Assembly (NCBI RefSeq): GCF_023740735.1
Contig: NZ_JAMRXH010000005.1
Coordinates: forward strand, 372,001-436,000
Reading direction: 5' to 3'
Source of the DNA: Nocardia sp. CDC159
Lineage (GTDB): Bacteria; Actinomycetota; Actinomycetes; Mycobacteriales; Mycobacteriaceae
DNA length: 64,000 nucleotides
The notes under the pieces: model-generated
Database searches by the model: none
Told to the model about the DNA's origin: nothing
What the model saw: only the letters and a program-made list of their open reading frames with translations
In this document: positions 8,310 to 15,947 of the stretch, piece after piece
Layout of the letters: the number at the start of each line of letters is the position of its first letter
Position numbering within the stretch: position 1 is the stretch's first letter
Position numbers and translations under genes: made by a program

Positions 8310-9914
8310 TCATGGCGCACCGGGCTCGGTCGGTGCCGGAGCGGTCGATGGGGTAGTCGTTGCGCCGGGCGCGGTGACAGACGTCGGATACGAGTGGCTT
8401 GTGGCAGTGGGTGGGAGGCTCTGGGCGGCCCGTGGTTTCGGAGTTGGGCGTGCAGTGCTGGCGGCGGCGAGGTCGTGCGCGGCTGCGGCGAACCAGTTGG
8501 CCGCGACGGTGAGTGGCGATTTCCCGCTCGGGTCGGCGGGTGTGGAGGTGTAGGCGCTGTGACGGCCTGCGGTGTCGCTGTATTGGGTTTGCATGGCCAG
8601 GCTGTACAGCTGGGATTGGTCGGTGACCGTGGTCGTGATCGCGTCGAATGCCTGGTTGACCCAGCCGAGTGCGGTCTGCGGCGGGATGAGCTCGGCGATC
8701 GCGCCGGCGACCTTGGCGCCGAGATTGGCGATCGCCGCGGCCGGGTTGGCCAGCCCGATCGTGGCGAGCTCGGCGATCGTGGCGGGTGTCAGCACTTTCT
8801 GCGCGACCGTCACGACGGTGTTCAGGCCGATCGTTCCCAGCCGGAACAGCACTGCCAGGGCTTGGTCCGGTCCGGGCATCGGGGTGGACGGGTCGGAAGC
8901 TTCGGCCAACCGTTGTCCGAGCGACTTGCTGGGCTGATACGACAGCTGGTCGAGGCTGGTGCCGGACAAGTCCTCGGTGACGACACCGGCCGCGGTCTTC
9001 CACGCGGTCGCCGCCAGCGCTTGGGCCACCGTGGCGATCGCTGCGACCGGGTCACGGATGTCGGATTGGGCGGCGATGTTGCGCACCGTCTGTGCCAGCG
9101 GCGATCCTGGTGGGGTGTCACAGGTCATGTCTCCGGGTGAGCAGAAGTCGGCGACTCGGCCGGTGAGCGTCCCGTAACCGCCTCCGGCTGTGGCATTTTG
9201 GTCGATGCCCTCACCCTGTGGGGCCTGGTTGGTCAGTCGGACGCTGGCGATGGCGGTTCCGGAGGTGCCGGGGACGGGGCCGGGCGTGTCTTGTGTAGGT
9301 GCGCCGACCAGGACGGGTGCGCCTGCGGGGCGTTGGGGGTGTGCGAACAGCGCGACGGCGGCGATGGTATCCGCGGAGATCGGGCTCGCGCCCGTGCCGA
9401 TGCGGCGGGCGAAGGTCGCCACCGGCACGGCGCCTTGCCCGTACCCCGTTGCGGCGATCTTCGTTGTGGGACAGCGGTCGATGATGTCGTGTGCGATCGA
9501 CTCGAGCCGAGTCGCCGCGGCGGCGGAGGCTTGCTCGTACGGTTCGTACTCGGTGTACCGGACGTAGACCCGTTGCACGAGATCCCCCGTTTCCGAGAGC
9601 AGCGTCGTGAACAGATGCCCGAGCGCTCCGGTGTCGGAACTCGGGTCCGCATCCGGGGATGTTTCATCCGGCCCCTGGACCGCGAGGACGTACAGCGCCG
9701 GACACGTTGGGCCTATCGGTGCCGGGTTGTCATCGCGCTGAGCGGCTGCCGGTGCGACTTGGAGCAGCGTGAGAAGCACGCCCGCAACGCAACTCGCAAA
9801 TGGTGAGCCGGAACGGCCGCGTCTCGCCCGCGGGCGGTTATCCCTACTCGCGCTGCGCCGCAATCCGTCTGAGCTTATGCCCAGTTCTGGTACCGGTTCA
9901 TTGGTCTGATGCAT
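8310..9914 (-). CDS. Cutinase-family protein with Ser-to-Gly nucleophile, probable pseudoenzyme
   Basis: About 534 aa, with a long basic N-terminus and a signal-like hydrophobic segment ending near APAAA. The cutinase landmarks are present: CPALYVLAVQG, a nucleophile elbow, the acid in FCSPGDMTC (Asp262) and a His in RHSAY (His452). The elbow reads GYGQG instead of GYSQG, so the catalytic Ser is Gly159 (codon GGG at 9438-9440 on minus). About 190 residues, mostly helical, separate Asp and His, far more than in ordinary cutinases (about 220 aa in total). A longer start at 9965 is possible. Probably exported and acting at the mycolic envelope, but not as a serine esterase. Confidence 0.75.
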   Translation of the reverse strand: MHQTNEPVPELGISSDGLRRSASRDNRPRARRGRSGSPFASCVAGVLLTLLQVAPAAAQRDDNPAPIGPTCPALYVLAVQGPDETSPDADPSSDTGALGHLFTTLLSETGDLVQRVYVRYTEYEPYEQASAAAATRLESIAHDIIDRCPTTKIAATGYGQGAVPVATFARRIGTGASPISADTIAAVALFAHPQRPAGAPVLVGAPTQDTPGPVPGTSGTAIASVRLTNQAPQGEGIDQNATAGGGYGTLTGRVADFCSPGDMTCDTPPGSPLAQTVRNIAAQSDIRDPVAAIATVAQALAATAWKTAAGVVTEDLSGTSLDQLSYQPSKSLGQRLAEASDPSTPMPGPDQALAVLFRLGTIGLNTVVTVAQKVLTPATIAELATIGLANPAAAIANLGAKVAGAIAELIPPQTALGWVNQAFDAITTTVTDQSQLYSLAMQTQYSDTAGRHSAYTSTPADPSGKSPLTVAANWFAAAAHDLAAASTARPTPKPRAAQSLPPTATSHSYPTSVTAPGATTTPSTAPAPTEPGAP

Positions 9915-11037
9915 TGGAATGCCTGTCAACAATGGTTGGGGACGCGGTGTTGTGTTGAAGGTCATCGGCGAGACGGGCGAGCGCTTCGGCGAGGGCTGCG
10001 GAGGCGGCGCCCAGGTGGCCAGCGCCGTATTCGCGCCAGGTGACCGGAGTTCCGAGGGCCTCGTAGTCGCGGCAGAGGCGAAGGCCCTGTGCGATCGGCA
10101 CGACGGCGTCGTTGGTGCCGTGCAGCAGGTGAATTCGCGTTCTCGGCCCGATCCAGCCGAGTCGTTCGCGCTCGAGGACGTAGCGCCACATCGGGTCGTT
10201 CCACGGGTCCGGGCGTTCGCACCAGTGGCTCAACGGCATGGGGTAGCGAGCGAGCAGCGTTGCAACGTCGATGGTTTCGGCATCGGCGAGTGCGTCGTGC
10301 CCCTCGTCGGTGAGCAGGTGCCGCAGCGGCAGGTGCCGGTAAGCGTGCGACAGGCCGCCCAGACCCGCCAGCCCCAGTCCCGCCCACCGTCCACTGGCGA
10401 GGTGAGTCACCAGTTCACCGGGGTCGGCGACGACTGCACCAGCGGCGACCCCGCGCACGTCGAGTTCCGGGGCGTAGATGTCGCACAGTTCTCCGGCCGA
10501 TGCCGCTGTCCGGCCGCCATCGCCGTAACCCCACACCAGAATCGGCCCATCATCGGTGTCGACGTCGGGCAGCCGGTGGGTGGCACGAGCAATGTCGAGC
10601 GCGCAGTGTGCGGCGGCTCGGCTGGCCAAAAACGTATGGGGCCCGTCGTCGAGGTAGCCCTGTCCGTCGGGGACCGCCACCGTCCATCCCCGATCCAGAG
10701 CCGCCCCGATACGGTCAGCCTCGAGTTCTTCGCCCGCGGCCAGCAGACGCGATGGTGCGCAGGAACCGGTGAGACCGTGAAATCCCGGGCAATACACCAG
10801 GATTGGTCCCGGCCCGATTTCGGCGTTGGTGTCTGGGACCAGGATTGTTCCGGAGACGGCGATGAGTTCGTCGTAGGAGTCACTGGACACGTACACGATC
10901 TGCCACGCCTCGGTGCCGCGCAGTTGCGGCGCTGGCGATTTACGCAGCCGCAGCAGATCCCCCGGGCGACGACCAGGCCCGATGAGGACCTCCCGGTAGA
11001 ACTCGCCGTGGTCAGTGATCTGCGAGTTGTCGGTCAT
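9898..11037 (-). CDS. Secretory-lipase-fold protein with Ser-to-Gly nucleophile, no signal peptide
   Basis: 379 aa. It resembles the LIP family of secreted triacylglycerol lipases (QIVYVSSDSYDE, CPGFHGLTGSCAPS, DGQGYL). The nucleophile elbow that normally reads GYSxGG is GYGDGG here (Gly172, codon GGC at 10522-10524 on minus). The acid (Asp310 in HGTNDAVV) and His (His341 in YGAGHLG) are kept. No signal peptide is visible, unlike most of the family. The gene overlaps both cutinase-like neighbours, so the three are one transcriptional unit. Loss of the serine with retention of the fold suggests a binding or structural role. Confidence 0.75.
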   Translation of the reverse strand: MTDNSQITDHGEFYREVLIGPGRRPGDLLRLRKSPAPQLRGTEAWQIVYVSSDSYDELIAVSGTILVPDTNAEIGPGPILVYCPGFHGLTGSCAPSRLLAAGEELEADRIGAALDRGWTVAVPDGQGYLDDGPHTFLASRAAAHCALDIARATHRLPDVDTDDGPILVWGYGDGGRTAASAGELCDIYAPELDVRGVAAGAVVADPGELVTHLASGRWAGLGLAGLGGLSHAYRHLPLRHLLTDEGHDALADAETIDVATLLARYPMPLSHWCERPDPWNDPMWRYVLERERLGWIGPRTRIHLLHGTNDAVVPIAQGLRLCRDYEALGTPVTWREYGAGHLGAASAALAEALARLADDLQHNTASPTIVDRHSNASDQ

Positions 11038-12277
11038 GGTGACTCCCGGCGGTGTCGTGGGCGAGGGCGATCAGCCAAGCGATGCCCGAGGCCAGTGCTC
11101 CAGCGGAGGCGTAACCGGTGTGCGCGCTAGCCGTTCCCGCGTACGCGGCCCATACCGCCGGGTTGCTCAAGTCGGCGTTGTCGGCAACCAGCTGGTTCCA
11201 GGCCGCGGCGAGCTGACCAGTCAGAGTCGGCAGCACTGCGATCGGATTGGCGGTCACCGCTGCCGTGATGTGTGTCCACTGCGTCTGCGCGGTGGCGGCC
11301 TGTGCCGCAGACAGTGGTGCGACACGAGGATCAGCCGCGTCGATAAGCCGCTGGGCCAGCGTCTTTCGCGGCAGATAATCGACCGTGCCGCCGGTGGTCT
11401 GGAAATCTTCCGCCAGCATCGTCGTCCACGCCGACCCGAGAGTGTCGGCGAGGATCGCGTTCAGTGAGCCGAGTGCGGCGAGCGGGTTGCGCAGATCGGC
11501 TTGGGCGGCGATCTGGGCACCCAGGCGCAGCAGCGCGGCACGGTCGGGTGCCGAGCAAGCCAGATCTCCGACCGCGCAGATCTCGGCTACTCGCCCGGTC
11601 AGCGCCCCGAACTCCGCGCCATCGGCGGCGATGCCACCTCCACCGACCATGGCCGGTCCGAGTCGCACTGCAGCGACCGCGTCGCCGCTGGTCCCCGGTG
11701 CCGGATCGGGGGCGGTCTGGCCGGGCCGGCCAGGGATCACAGGCGCACCCATCGGACGATCGGGATCCGAATACAACGCGATGGCAGCGACGCGATCCGG
11801 TGGGATCGGGCCCTGACCTGCTCCGACCTGTTGGGCAAAACCGGAAACAGCTTGGGCGCCTTGGGAGTAGCCGACCGCGGCCAGCATGGTGTTCGGGCAT
11901 GCGGCGGCGACCTCGGTCGCTGCGGCGGTCAGGCGGGCGCGGGCCTCCGCAACGGACTCGACATACGGTTCGGGCCCGCCGCCAGGCACTGCTCCCCCGA
12001 ACGCCGCGCTGTATCCGATATAGCTGCGCTGCACCAGATTCGGCGCTGCCGCCACCACTGGCCCCAGCACCGCTCCGACCAGTCCCGTGTCGGCGGTGGG
12101 GTCGGCAGTGGGGGAGGATTGACCGGTGCCCTGGACTGCCAGAATGTACAGCGCGGGGCAATCGGGACCGATCGGCACCGCCTTGGACGTCGTCGGCTCT
12201 ACCAGGCCGTACAGAACGCAACTGGCCAACGCGGAGGCGCCGAACATCGCGCGCGCGACAACGATTCGGTTCGTCAC
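11012..12277 (-). CDS. Cutinase-family serine esterase with helical insertion
   Basis: 421 aa with an N-terminal hydrophobic export signal (about residues 5-27). Cutinase motifs are intact: GYSQG (Ser138), CAVGDLAC (Asp238) and AHTGY (His386). As in the paralog at 8310-9914, a helical block of about 150 residues lies between Asp and His, and both proteins end with a W-L/F-x-A-x-AHD segment after the His. It should be an active serine esterase acting outside the membrane. Lipids or mycolate esters of the envelope are plausible substrates, but this is inference. It overlaps the lipase-like gene by 26 bp and the glycine-zipper gene by 4 bp (ATGA). Confidence 0.8.
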   Translation of the reverse strand: MTNRIVVARAMFGASALASCVLYGLVEPTTSKAVPIGPDCPALYILAVQGTGQSSPTADPTADTGLVGAVLGPVVAAAPNLVQRSYIGYSAAFGGAVPGGGPEPYVESVAEARARLTAAATEVAAACPNTMLAAVGYSQGAQAVSGFAQQVGAGQGPIPPDRVAAIALYSDPDRPMGAPVIPGRPGQTAPDPAPGTSGDAVAAVRLGPAMVGGGGIAADGAEFGALTGRVAEICAVGDLACSAPDRAALLRLGAQIAAQADLRNPLAALGSLNAILADTLGSAWTTMLAEDFQTTGGTVDYLPRKTLAQRLIDAADPRVAPLSAAQAATAQTQWTHITAAVTANPIAVLPTLTGQLAAAWNQLVADNADLSNPAVWAAYAGTASAHTGYASAGALASGIAWLIALAHDTAGSHHDRQLADH

Positions 12278-13224
12278 TGCTGCCCCACCCCTACCCCAGC
12301 GCCGAACCCGGCGCCGATGGTTCCCCCGACGGCTGCACCGACTACGGCCGCGGGTATTCCGGCGATCGCCGCTCCGGCAGCGGCCCCAGCTGCTGCCCCC
12401 AGTGCGGTTCCGGCGACACCGGAGGTGACGGTTCCGATTAACGGAACCGCGATGACCGTTCCCACTGCGGCACCGGCAATCCCGCCAACTGTGCCGCCGA
12501 TGAGCCCTCCGACCACCGCTCCCACCGCCGCGGCCGGAGTCCCGGCGACCACCGCACCCACTGCTCCGCCGACACCTGCTCCGGCCATCGTTGCGCCACT
12601 GACCCGATCGGACCGTCCAGCCGGAATACCGATGGAGTCCAACGCCGTAGCGATCTGAGCCTCCGCGCCCGCGGCGGTGTTGTTGATGCAGTCACGTACC
12701 TCCGGGGGCAGCCAGTCCGGCGAAGGCGTCTCCCACTCACCGATTCGGATGGTGTTGTCGGGTGGCGCGATCGGCGCGACCGGCGGAACGGGTTCGGGTA
12801 GATGCAGATCCGCCAACACCACTGGTGGCGCCGGGGCAGATGGCGGTTCCGGCCTCGGGCTCGGGCCATTGCGAACTTCCGGCGGCTGCTGTGCATATGC
12901 CGGCGCTGTTGGTGCGGGCCCAGCCTGCGGAGGAGGAGCCGGAGATGGTGGTGGTGGCGGGGTCGTAGTCCCGGGCTGGGCGGGACCCGTGACGCCGGGC
13001 TGATCAGCGATCACACGCGACGCACTTGCCCCAGCAATCCCGTAGCAGCTCAGCATGATCGCCAACGGTGCCGCAACGGCGACTTCACTGCGCCGAAACC
13101 ATGTAACTACCGGTCGCTTTCGCACATATGAAGGGCTGACAATGGTTTTCGGGCAGGCCTCTGACCGAAAGGACGAATGCCAATCAGTGGTCGACGTCTT
13201 GGCGTGAGTTATCAACGTGGACAT
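12274..13224 (-). CDS. Proline-rich, glycine-zipper envelope protein
   Basis: 316 aa, first gene of the leftward transfer operon. A hydrophobic segment at about residues 48-68 could be a signal peptide or anchor. It is followed by about 80 residues very rich in Pro, then a small domain with a conserved-looking DWLPPEVRDCIN segment. The C-terminal 110 residues are an almost uninterrupted series of small residues (GxxxG/AxxxG: VGGLIGGTVGGIAGAAVG). This is a glycine-zipper pattern typical of proteins that pack helices in membranes or form oligomeric pores. Position suggests an envelope-spanning part of the conjugation system. No enzymatic function is visible. Confidence 0.65.
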   Translation of the reverse strand: MSTLITHAKTSTTDWHSSFRSEACPKTIVSPSYVRKRPVVTWFRRSEVAVAAPLAIMLSCYGIAGASASRVIADQPGVTGPAQPGTTTPPPPPSPAPPPQAGPAPTAPAYAQQPPEVRNGPSPRPEPPSAPAPPVVLADLHLPEPVPPVAPIAPPDNTIRIGEWETPSPDWLPPEVRDCINNTAAGAEAQIATALDSIGIPAGRSDRVSGATMAGAGVGGAVGAVVAGTPAAAVGAVVGGLIGGTVGGIAGAAVGTVIAVPLIGTVTSGVAGTALGAAAGAAAGAAIAGIPAAVVGAAVGGTIGAGFGAGVGVGQQ

Positions 13225-13342
13225 GCGAATTCAGCCTCTCTGCGTGAAACGCGGCGGCGGAGCACAGGAACGGTGGGCGCGGTCTCTCGCGGGCCTCCCA
13301 GCAGCATCGATGCAGCCAGGAGACCCTGGGCAGGCCGCGCTG

Positions 13343-13450
13343 TCAGATGAAAGGCAAGATCAACGACAATGCCTGCCCTGCCACAGCGAGCCCATTGGAC
13401 AGCAGGGCCAATCCCGCATTGATCCATGAAACAATCACGAACGGATCCAC
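13343..13450 (-). CDS. Candidate 35-aa hydrophobic peptide upstream of the transfer operon
   Basis: A GTG at 13450 preceded by a purine-rich stretch (AAGGGAAGAG) opens a 35-codon frame. The product starts VDPFVIVSWINAGLALLSNG and is almost wholly hydrophobic with small residues spaced along one face. It precedes the glycine-zipper gene by about 120 bp and follows the AT-rich control region, so it would be the first cistron. Very short hydrophobic peptides serve as pore or accessory proteins in mycolate bacteria, but there is no recognised homology. Expression is unproven. Confidence 0.35.
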   Translation of the reverse strand: MDPFVIVSWINAGLALLSNGLAVAGQALSLILPFI

Positions 13451-13531
13451 TTCACTCTTCCCTTCGAGGGCGATGTGCACTTGCTGCATCCACCAAACCC
13501 CCGAAAACCTCGGAAAGCTATAGATTGATTA

Positions 13532-13562
13532 GGCGCAAATTTCGTTAGAGGCAAATTGCGCC
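13532..13562. promoter_or_regulatory. Dyad 1, candidate operator
   Basis: Inverted repeat with arms GGCGCAA and TTGCGCC; the inner bases AATT/AAAT extend the symmetry imperfectly. It lies in the AT-rich spacer upstream of the leftward transfer operon. Binding by the divergent XRE protein is inferred. Confidence 0.4.
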
Positions 13563-13596
13563 AAACTTCGAACACGCTGTTTACCAGCGCGTTTGG
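13561..13596. promoter_or_regulatory. Dyad 2, candidate operator
   Basis: Nested inverted repeat: outer arms CCAAAC and GTTTGG, inner arms CGCTG and CAGCG around TTTAC. It abuts dyad 1. It could be an operator or form a stem-loop in a leader transcript. Confidence 0.4.
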
Positions 13597-13858
13597 TGTG
13601 ATTTTGACGCTCCGAGCGCCAAAGTGCGATTCTTGACTTCCAGCATCAGGTCGGCAGGATGGCCATGGCCACGAGCTGGGCCTGCGTAGCAGGCCCACCC
13701 TTGGACGGCTACCAATCCGCAATCAGCAGATAGTGGAAACGGCTCCCAACAGCGTATCCATTCTGGTAGGAAATAAACCGATGGGCACCAGGGGGAACAG
13801 CCAATCGTATCTGCCGATCCACCATGCTCGAAAGCCCCGAAGGGAGGGGGGAACTCGC

Positions 13859-14668
13859 ATGCCCGCGAACCCAGTGGAGAGACCCGGCACACCCGTCCGC
13901 GGTGCGCAAGCCCGCGTACCGTCATTGGGACGCTTCCTGTTTCAGGTCCGGGAAGCCAGAGGCCTGTCACGCAGACAGGCGCGCCTGAGAACGACGATCA
14001 GCGAGACCCACATCCGCGACATCGAGAAGGGCGATCGCGCACCCAGCCCGGAACTGCTCCAGACACTCATCGCTGGATACCAACTCAGCGACAACCAAGC
14101 CCGCCACGCCCGCGAACTGCTCGCGCCCCCACTGGATCTCACCCCCACCGAAACTCTCCGCGCCCAGATCCAGCAACACCCGCGCATGCTCGACTACCTG
14201 GACTACCTGGACAACGAGCGAGGGATCCTCGCCGCCTACACCGATCCCCTGATCAACCTCCTAGCCGTAAACGACCGCATGGAGCGCGCATTTCCCCGGC
14301 TCCGCGAGGTAGGCAACGTTGCCCCCTGGATCTTCGACCACTACTCCGAGGGCGTACTGACCGATCGCGACAACGAGAAGGACCAAGTCGTCGCGCTACT
14401 GAAAGCCGCCATGGGCGTCTATCGCGAGACCCCCCAGACCGCGCACCTTCTCCGCCGCTTACGGCCATGCGCCGAGTTCAACAGATACTGGACAACCCGC
14501 ACCCGCATCGCCTACGGCCGAGACACCACCGACTACCTACGCTGGCGCGACCAAGCCACCGGCGAACACGTCGCCGCCTATATATCGTCAATGAACGTAG
14601 AAGTCAAAGACGTTCTGCTCTACCTCGCAGTGCCCGTACCGGACCCGGTGCGTACCGAGCGATCCTGA
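13859..14668 (+). CDS. XRE-family transcriptional regulator of the element
   Basis: 269 aa from the ATG at 13859, chosen because a strong site (GAAGGGAGGGGGG) precedes it; the frame is open further upstream. An N-terminal helix-turn-helix (LGRFLFQVREARGLSRRQA...ETHIRDIEKGDRAPSPELL, about residues 20-65) is followed by a ligand-binding-like helical domain. The domain has the LxxxNxRxxRAFP...NxAPWxF pattern of the MmyB-type regulators common in actinomycetes. It is transcribed away from the transfer operon across a region with two dyads, so it is the likely switch for conjugation genes. Effector unknown. Confidence 0.8.
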   Translation: MPANPVERPGTPVRGAQARVPSLGRFLFQVREARGLSRRQARLRTTISETHIRDIEKGDRAPSPELLQTLIAGYQLSDNQARHARELLAPPLDLTPTETLRAQIQQHPRMLDYLDYLDNERGILAAYTDPLINLLAVNDRMERAFPRLREVGNVAPWIFDHYSEGVLTDRDNEKDQVVALLKAAMGVYRETPQTAHLLRRLRPCAEFNRYWTTRTRIAYGRDTTDYLRWRDQATGEHVAAYISSMNVEVKDVLLYLAVPVPDPVRTERS

Positions 14669-14705
14669 CCGGTTCGCTATCGAGGTGCGCCCCTCCAGAC
14701 ACTCG

Positions 14706-14739
14706 GGAGCCGCCGTCCTGTACTAGACGGCGAGGCTCC
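14706..14739. terminator. Bidirectional terminator between convergent genes
   Basis: A strong stem: GGAGCCGCCGTC pairs with GACGGC(GA)GGCTCC around an 8-nt loop. It lies between the regulator ending at 14668 and the minus-strand gene ending at 14723. The stop codon of the latter (14723-14725) sits inside the loop. Confidence 0.65.
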
Positions 14740-15457
14740 GGTCTTCTCGGCAGGCTTGAGGCTTCGCACTCGGCCTCCTGCGGTTGCTGGCTAATTCACC
14801 GGGATCGAGGATCCCCTTCTTGCGTGCCTGCACAAGCCAGCTTCGCACCGTCTCCGGCTGCGCCTGCCGTTTCGGGTCAGGTTCGATCGAGAAGGCGATG
14901 TGCTGCAGGACCGGTCGGCCGAGCCGACGAGCTTCCCGACCGTACTCCGCCACCTGGCGGAGGAATTCGTCAGTGAGCTTGCGCGGACGGCCGTAGCGCC
15001 GAGGTGTCTTCTGCGGCGACATCGGCACCACCGTGTGTTGTTCGGGCGCCGCCAGCCGGCAGGGAATGTTCTCCACCTCGCGGAGGGCTGTAAGAAAACC
15101 TGACCCTGCCGCGGCTGCAAGCCGGGCCAACGGGATGGCCTTGAGGTCGGCATTGGTGATCGCGATGTCGCCGAACCCTGGCGGTGAGTAAATTCGGAGA
15201 TCCACGACGCGAGGCGGCTCACCATCGTCTTCGATCACCCGAACCTCGATCCGAAAAGGCCACCCCGCGAGCTGCACGATCGCGCAATGACCAGTCTTGC
15301 CCGAGCCCGAGACGTCATGGATCTGCCACCCTGGATGGGTACGACAGAGACCGACCATTGCTTGCGGTCGCCGCTCCGCGTAGGCGATTTCACCGCGCCT
15401 GGCTGTCGGGTGAACCGCTTCCAGCGGGCTTCTGGTGTTGGATTTGTTTCCTTCCAC
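14723..15457 (-). CDS. Element protein with C-terminal HTH-like domain, function unknown
   Basis: 244 aa from a GTG at 15457. The N-terminal half is a beta-rich domain (FRIEVRVIEDDGEPPRVVDLRIY) with no recognised family. The C-terminal part (RRYGRPRKLTDEFLRQVAEYGREA...SWLVQARKKGILDPG) follows a pattern I know from actinobacterial mobile-element proteins in which the last helices form a helix-turn-helix preceding a WVxxARxxGLL motif. DNA binding is therefore likely. It lies between the regulator and the excisionase, where replication or control genes of such elements are usually found. Start codon uncertain. Confidence 0.55.
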   Translation of the reverse strand: MEGNKSNTRSPLEAVHPTARRGEIAYAERRPQAMVGLCRTHPGWQIHDVSGSGKTGHCAIVQLAGWPFRIEVRVIEDDGEPPRVVDLRIYSPPGFGDIAITNADLKAIPLARLAAAAGSGFLTALREVENIPCRLAAPEQHTVVPMSPQKTPRRYGRPRKLTDEFLRQVAEYGREARRLGRPVLQHIAFSIEPDPKRQAQPETVRSWLVQARKKGILDPGELASNRRRPSAKPQACREDRSLAV

Positions 15458-15512
15458 TTTTCCAACACTAAGCGGGATAGAGATCGCGCAGCACTATGCC
15501 GAGCATGGACAC

Positions 15513-15668
15513 ATGACAGCAGACCCTCAGGAAAGTTTTGGGTGCACATCTCCAAGAGCGGAACCACACCAGCAGTGCCGGTCCGCTGCTGACACCGTCA
15601 CCGCTCCCGACGCAGGCAGCGGATCCTTGATCGTCGCCGACCGGAAGCCGAGGTCTCCCGATGTCTAA
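15513..15668 (+). CDS. Possible small ORF overlapping the excisionase start
   Basis: A 51-codon frame whose TAA overlaps the ATG of the excisionase gene (ATGTCTAA). No ribosome binding site or motif is evident. It would be translationally coupled if real; kept only because of that junction. Confidence 0.2.
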   Translation: MTADPQESFGCTSPRAEPHQQCRSAADTVTAPDAGSGSLIVADRKPRSPDV

Positions 15669-15852
15669 GTCTGAACCGACTCCCACGCCCAGCCGCTACG
15701 TGTCGATCAACTCGGCAGCGGCACGTGCGGGCGTCAGCAAGGACACGATCCGGCGCATGATCGCGGACGGGAACCTGCCCGCCTACAGATTCCGCGGTCA
15801 AATCCGCATCGCACTCGAAGACGTCGACAAGGCCATGCGGCGAGTGCGATGA
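15661..15852 (+). CDS. xis: Excisionase/MerR-type small HTH protein
   Basis: 63 aa, essentially a single winged helix-turn-helix: YVSINSAAARAGVSKDTIRRMIADGNLPAYRFRGQIRIALEDVD. This is the layout of the helix_turn_helix_17 excisionase family that partners tyrosine integrases in actinobacterial integrative elements. The protein would bind and bend DNA at the attachment site to direct excision. In related elements an integrase gene follows immediately. Here only 95 bp separate the stop codon from the 3' end of tRNA-Val(CAC), so the integrase is absent from this end. Confidence 0.8.
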   Translation: MSKSEPTPTPSRYVSINSAAARAGVSKDTIRRMIADGNLPAYRFRGQIRIALEDVDKAMRRVR

Positions 15853-15878
15853 CTAGCTGACCACGGTTCCTAGGGCAG

Positions 15879-15899
15879 ATATTGCACGTATATTGCACG
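15879..15899. repeat. Tandem 11-bp direct repeats, candidate integrase arm-type sites
   Basis: ATATTGCACG occurs twice with an 11-bp period (15879-15888 and 15890-15899), between the excisionase gene and the tRNA. Pairs of short direct repeats with helical spacing next to an attachment site are typical arm-type sites of tyrosine integrases or binding sites of excisionases. Confidence 0.5.
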
Positions 15900-15904
15900 A
15901 AAGC

Positions 15905-15938
15905 GGCAGGTCACTACGTACACCGCGTTTGACCTGCC
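15905..15938 (-). terminator. Stem-loop after tRNA-Val(CAC)
   Basis: Perfect 9-bp arms GGCAGGTCA and TGACCTGCC with a 16-nt loop, starting about 10 bp past the tRNA 3' end on the minus strand. It probably terminates the tRNA transcript, although an attachment-site role cannot be excluded. Confidence 0.45.
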
Positions 15939-15947
15939 ACTTCTTTG

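Larger units (their letters stand above)
13451..13858. promoter_or_regulatory. Divergent control region between transfer operon and XRE regulator
   Basis: This stretch of about 400 bp holds no convincing gene and is AT-rich compared with its surroundings. It separates the leftward transfer operon from the rightward XRE regulator and contains two dyads: GGCGCAA/TTGCGCC arms at 13532-13562, and CCAAAC/GTTTGG arms enclosing CGCTG/CAGCG at 13561-13596. These are the obvious candidates for operators. Promoter hexamers could not be assigned with confidence. Confidence 0.5.
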
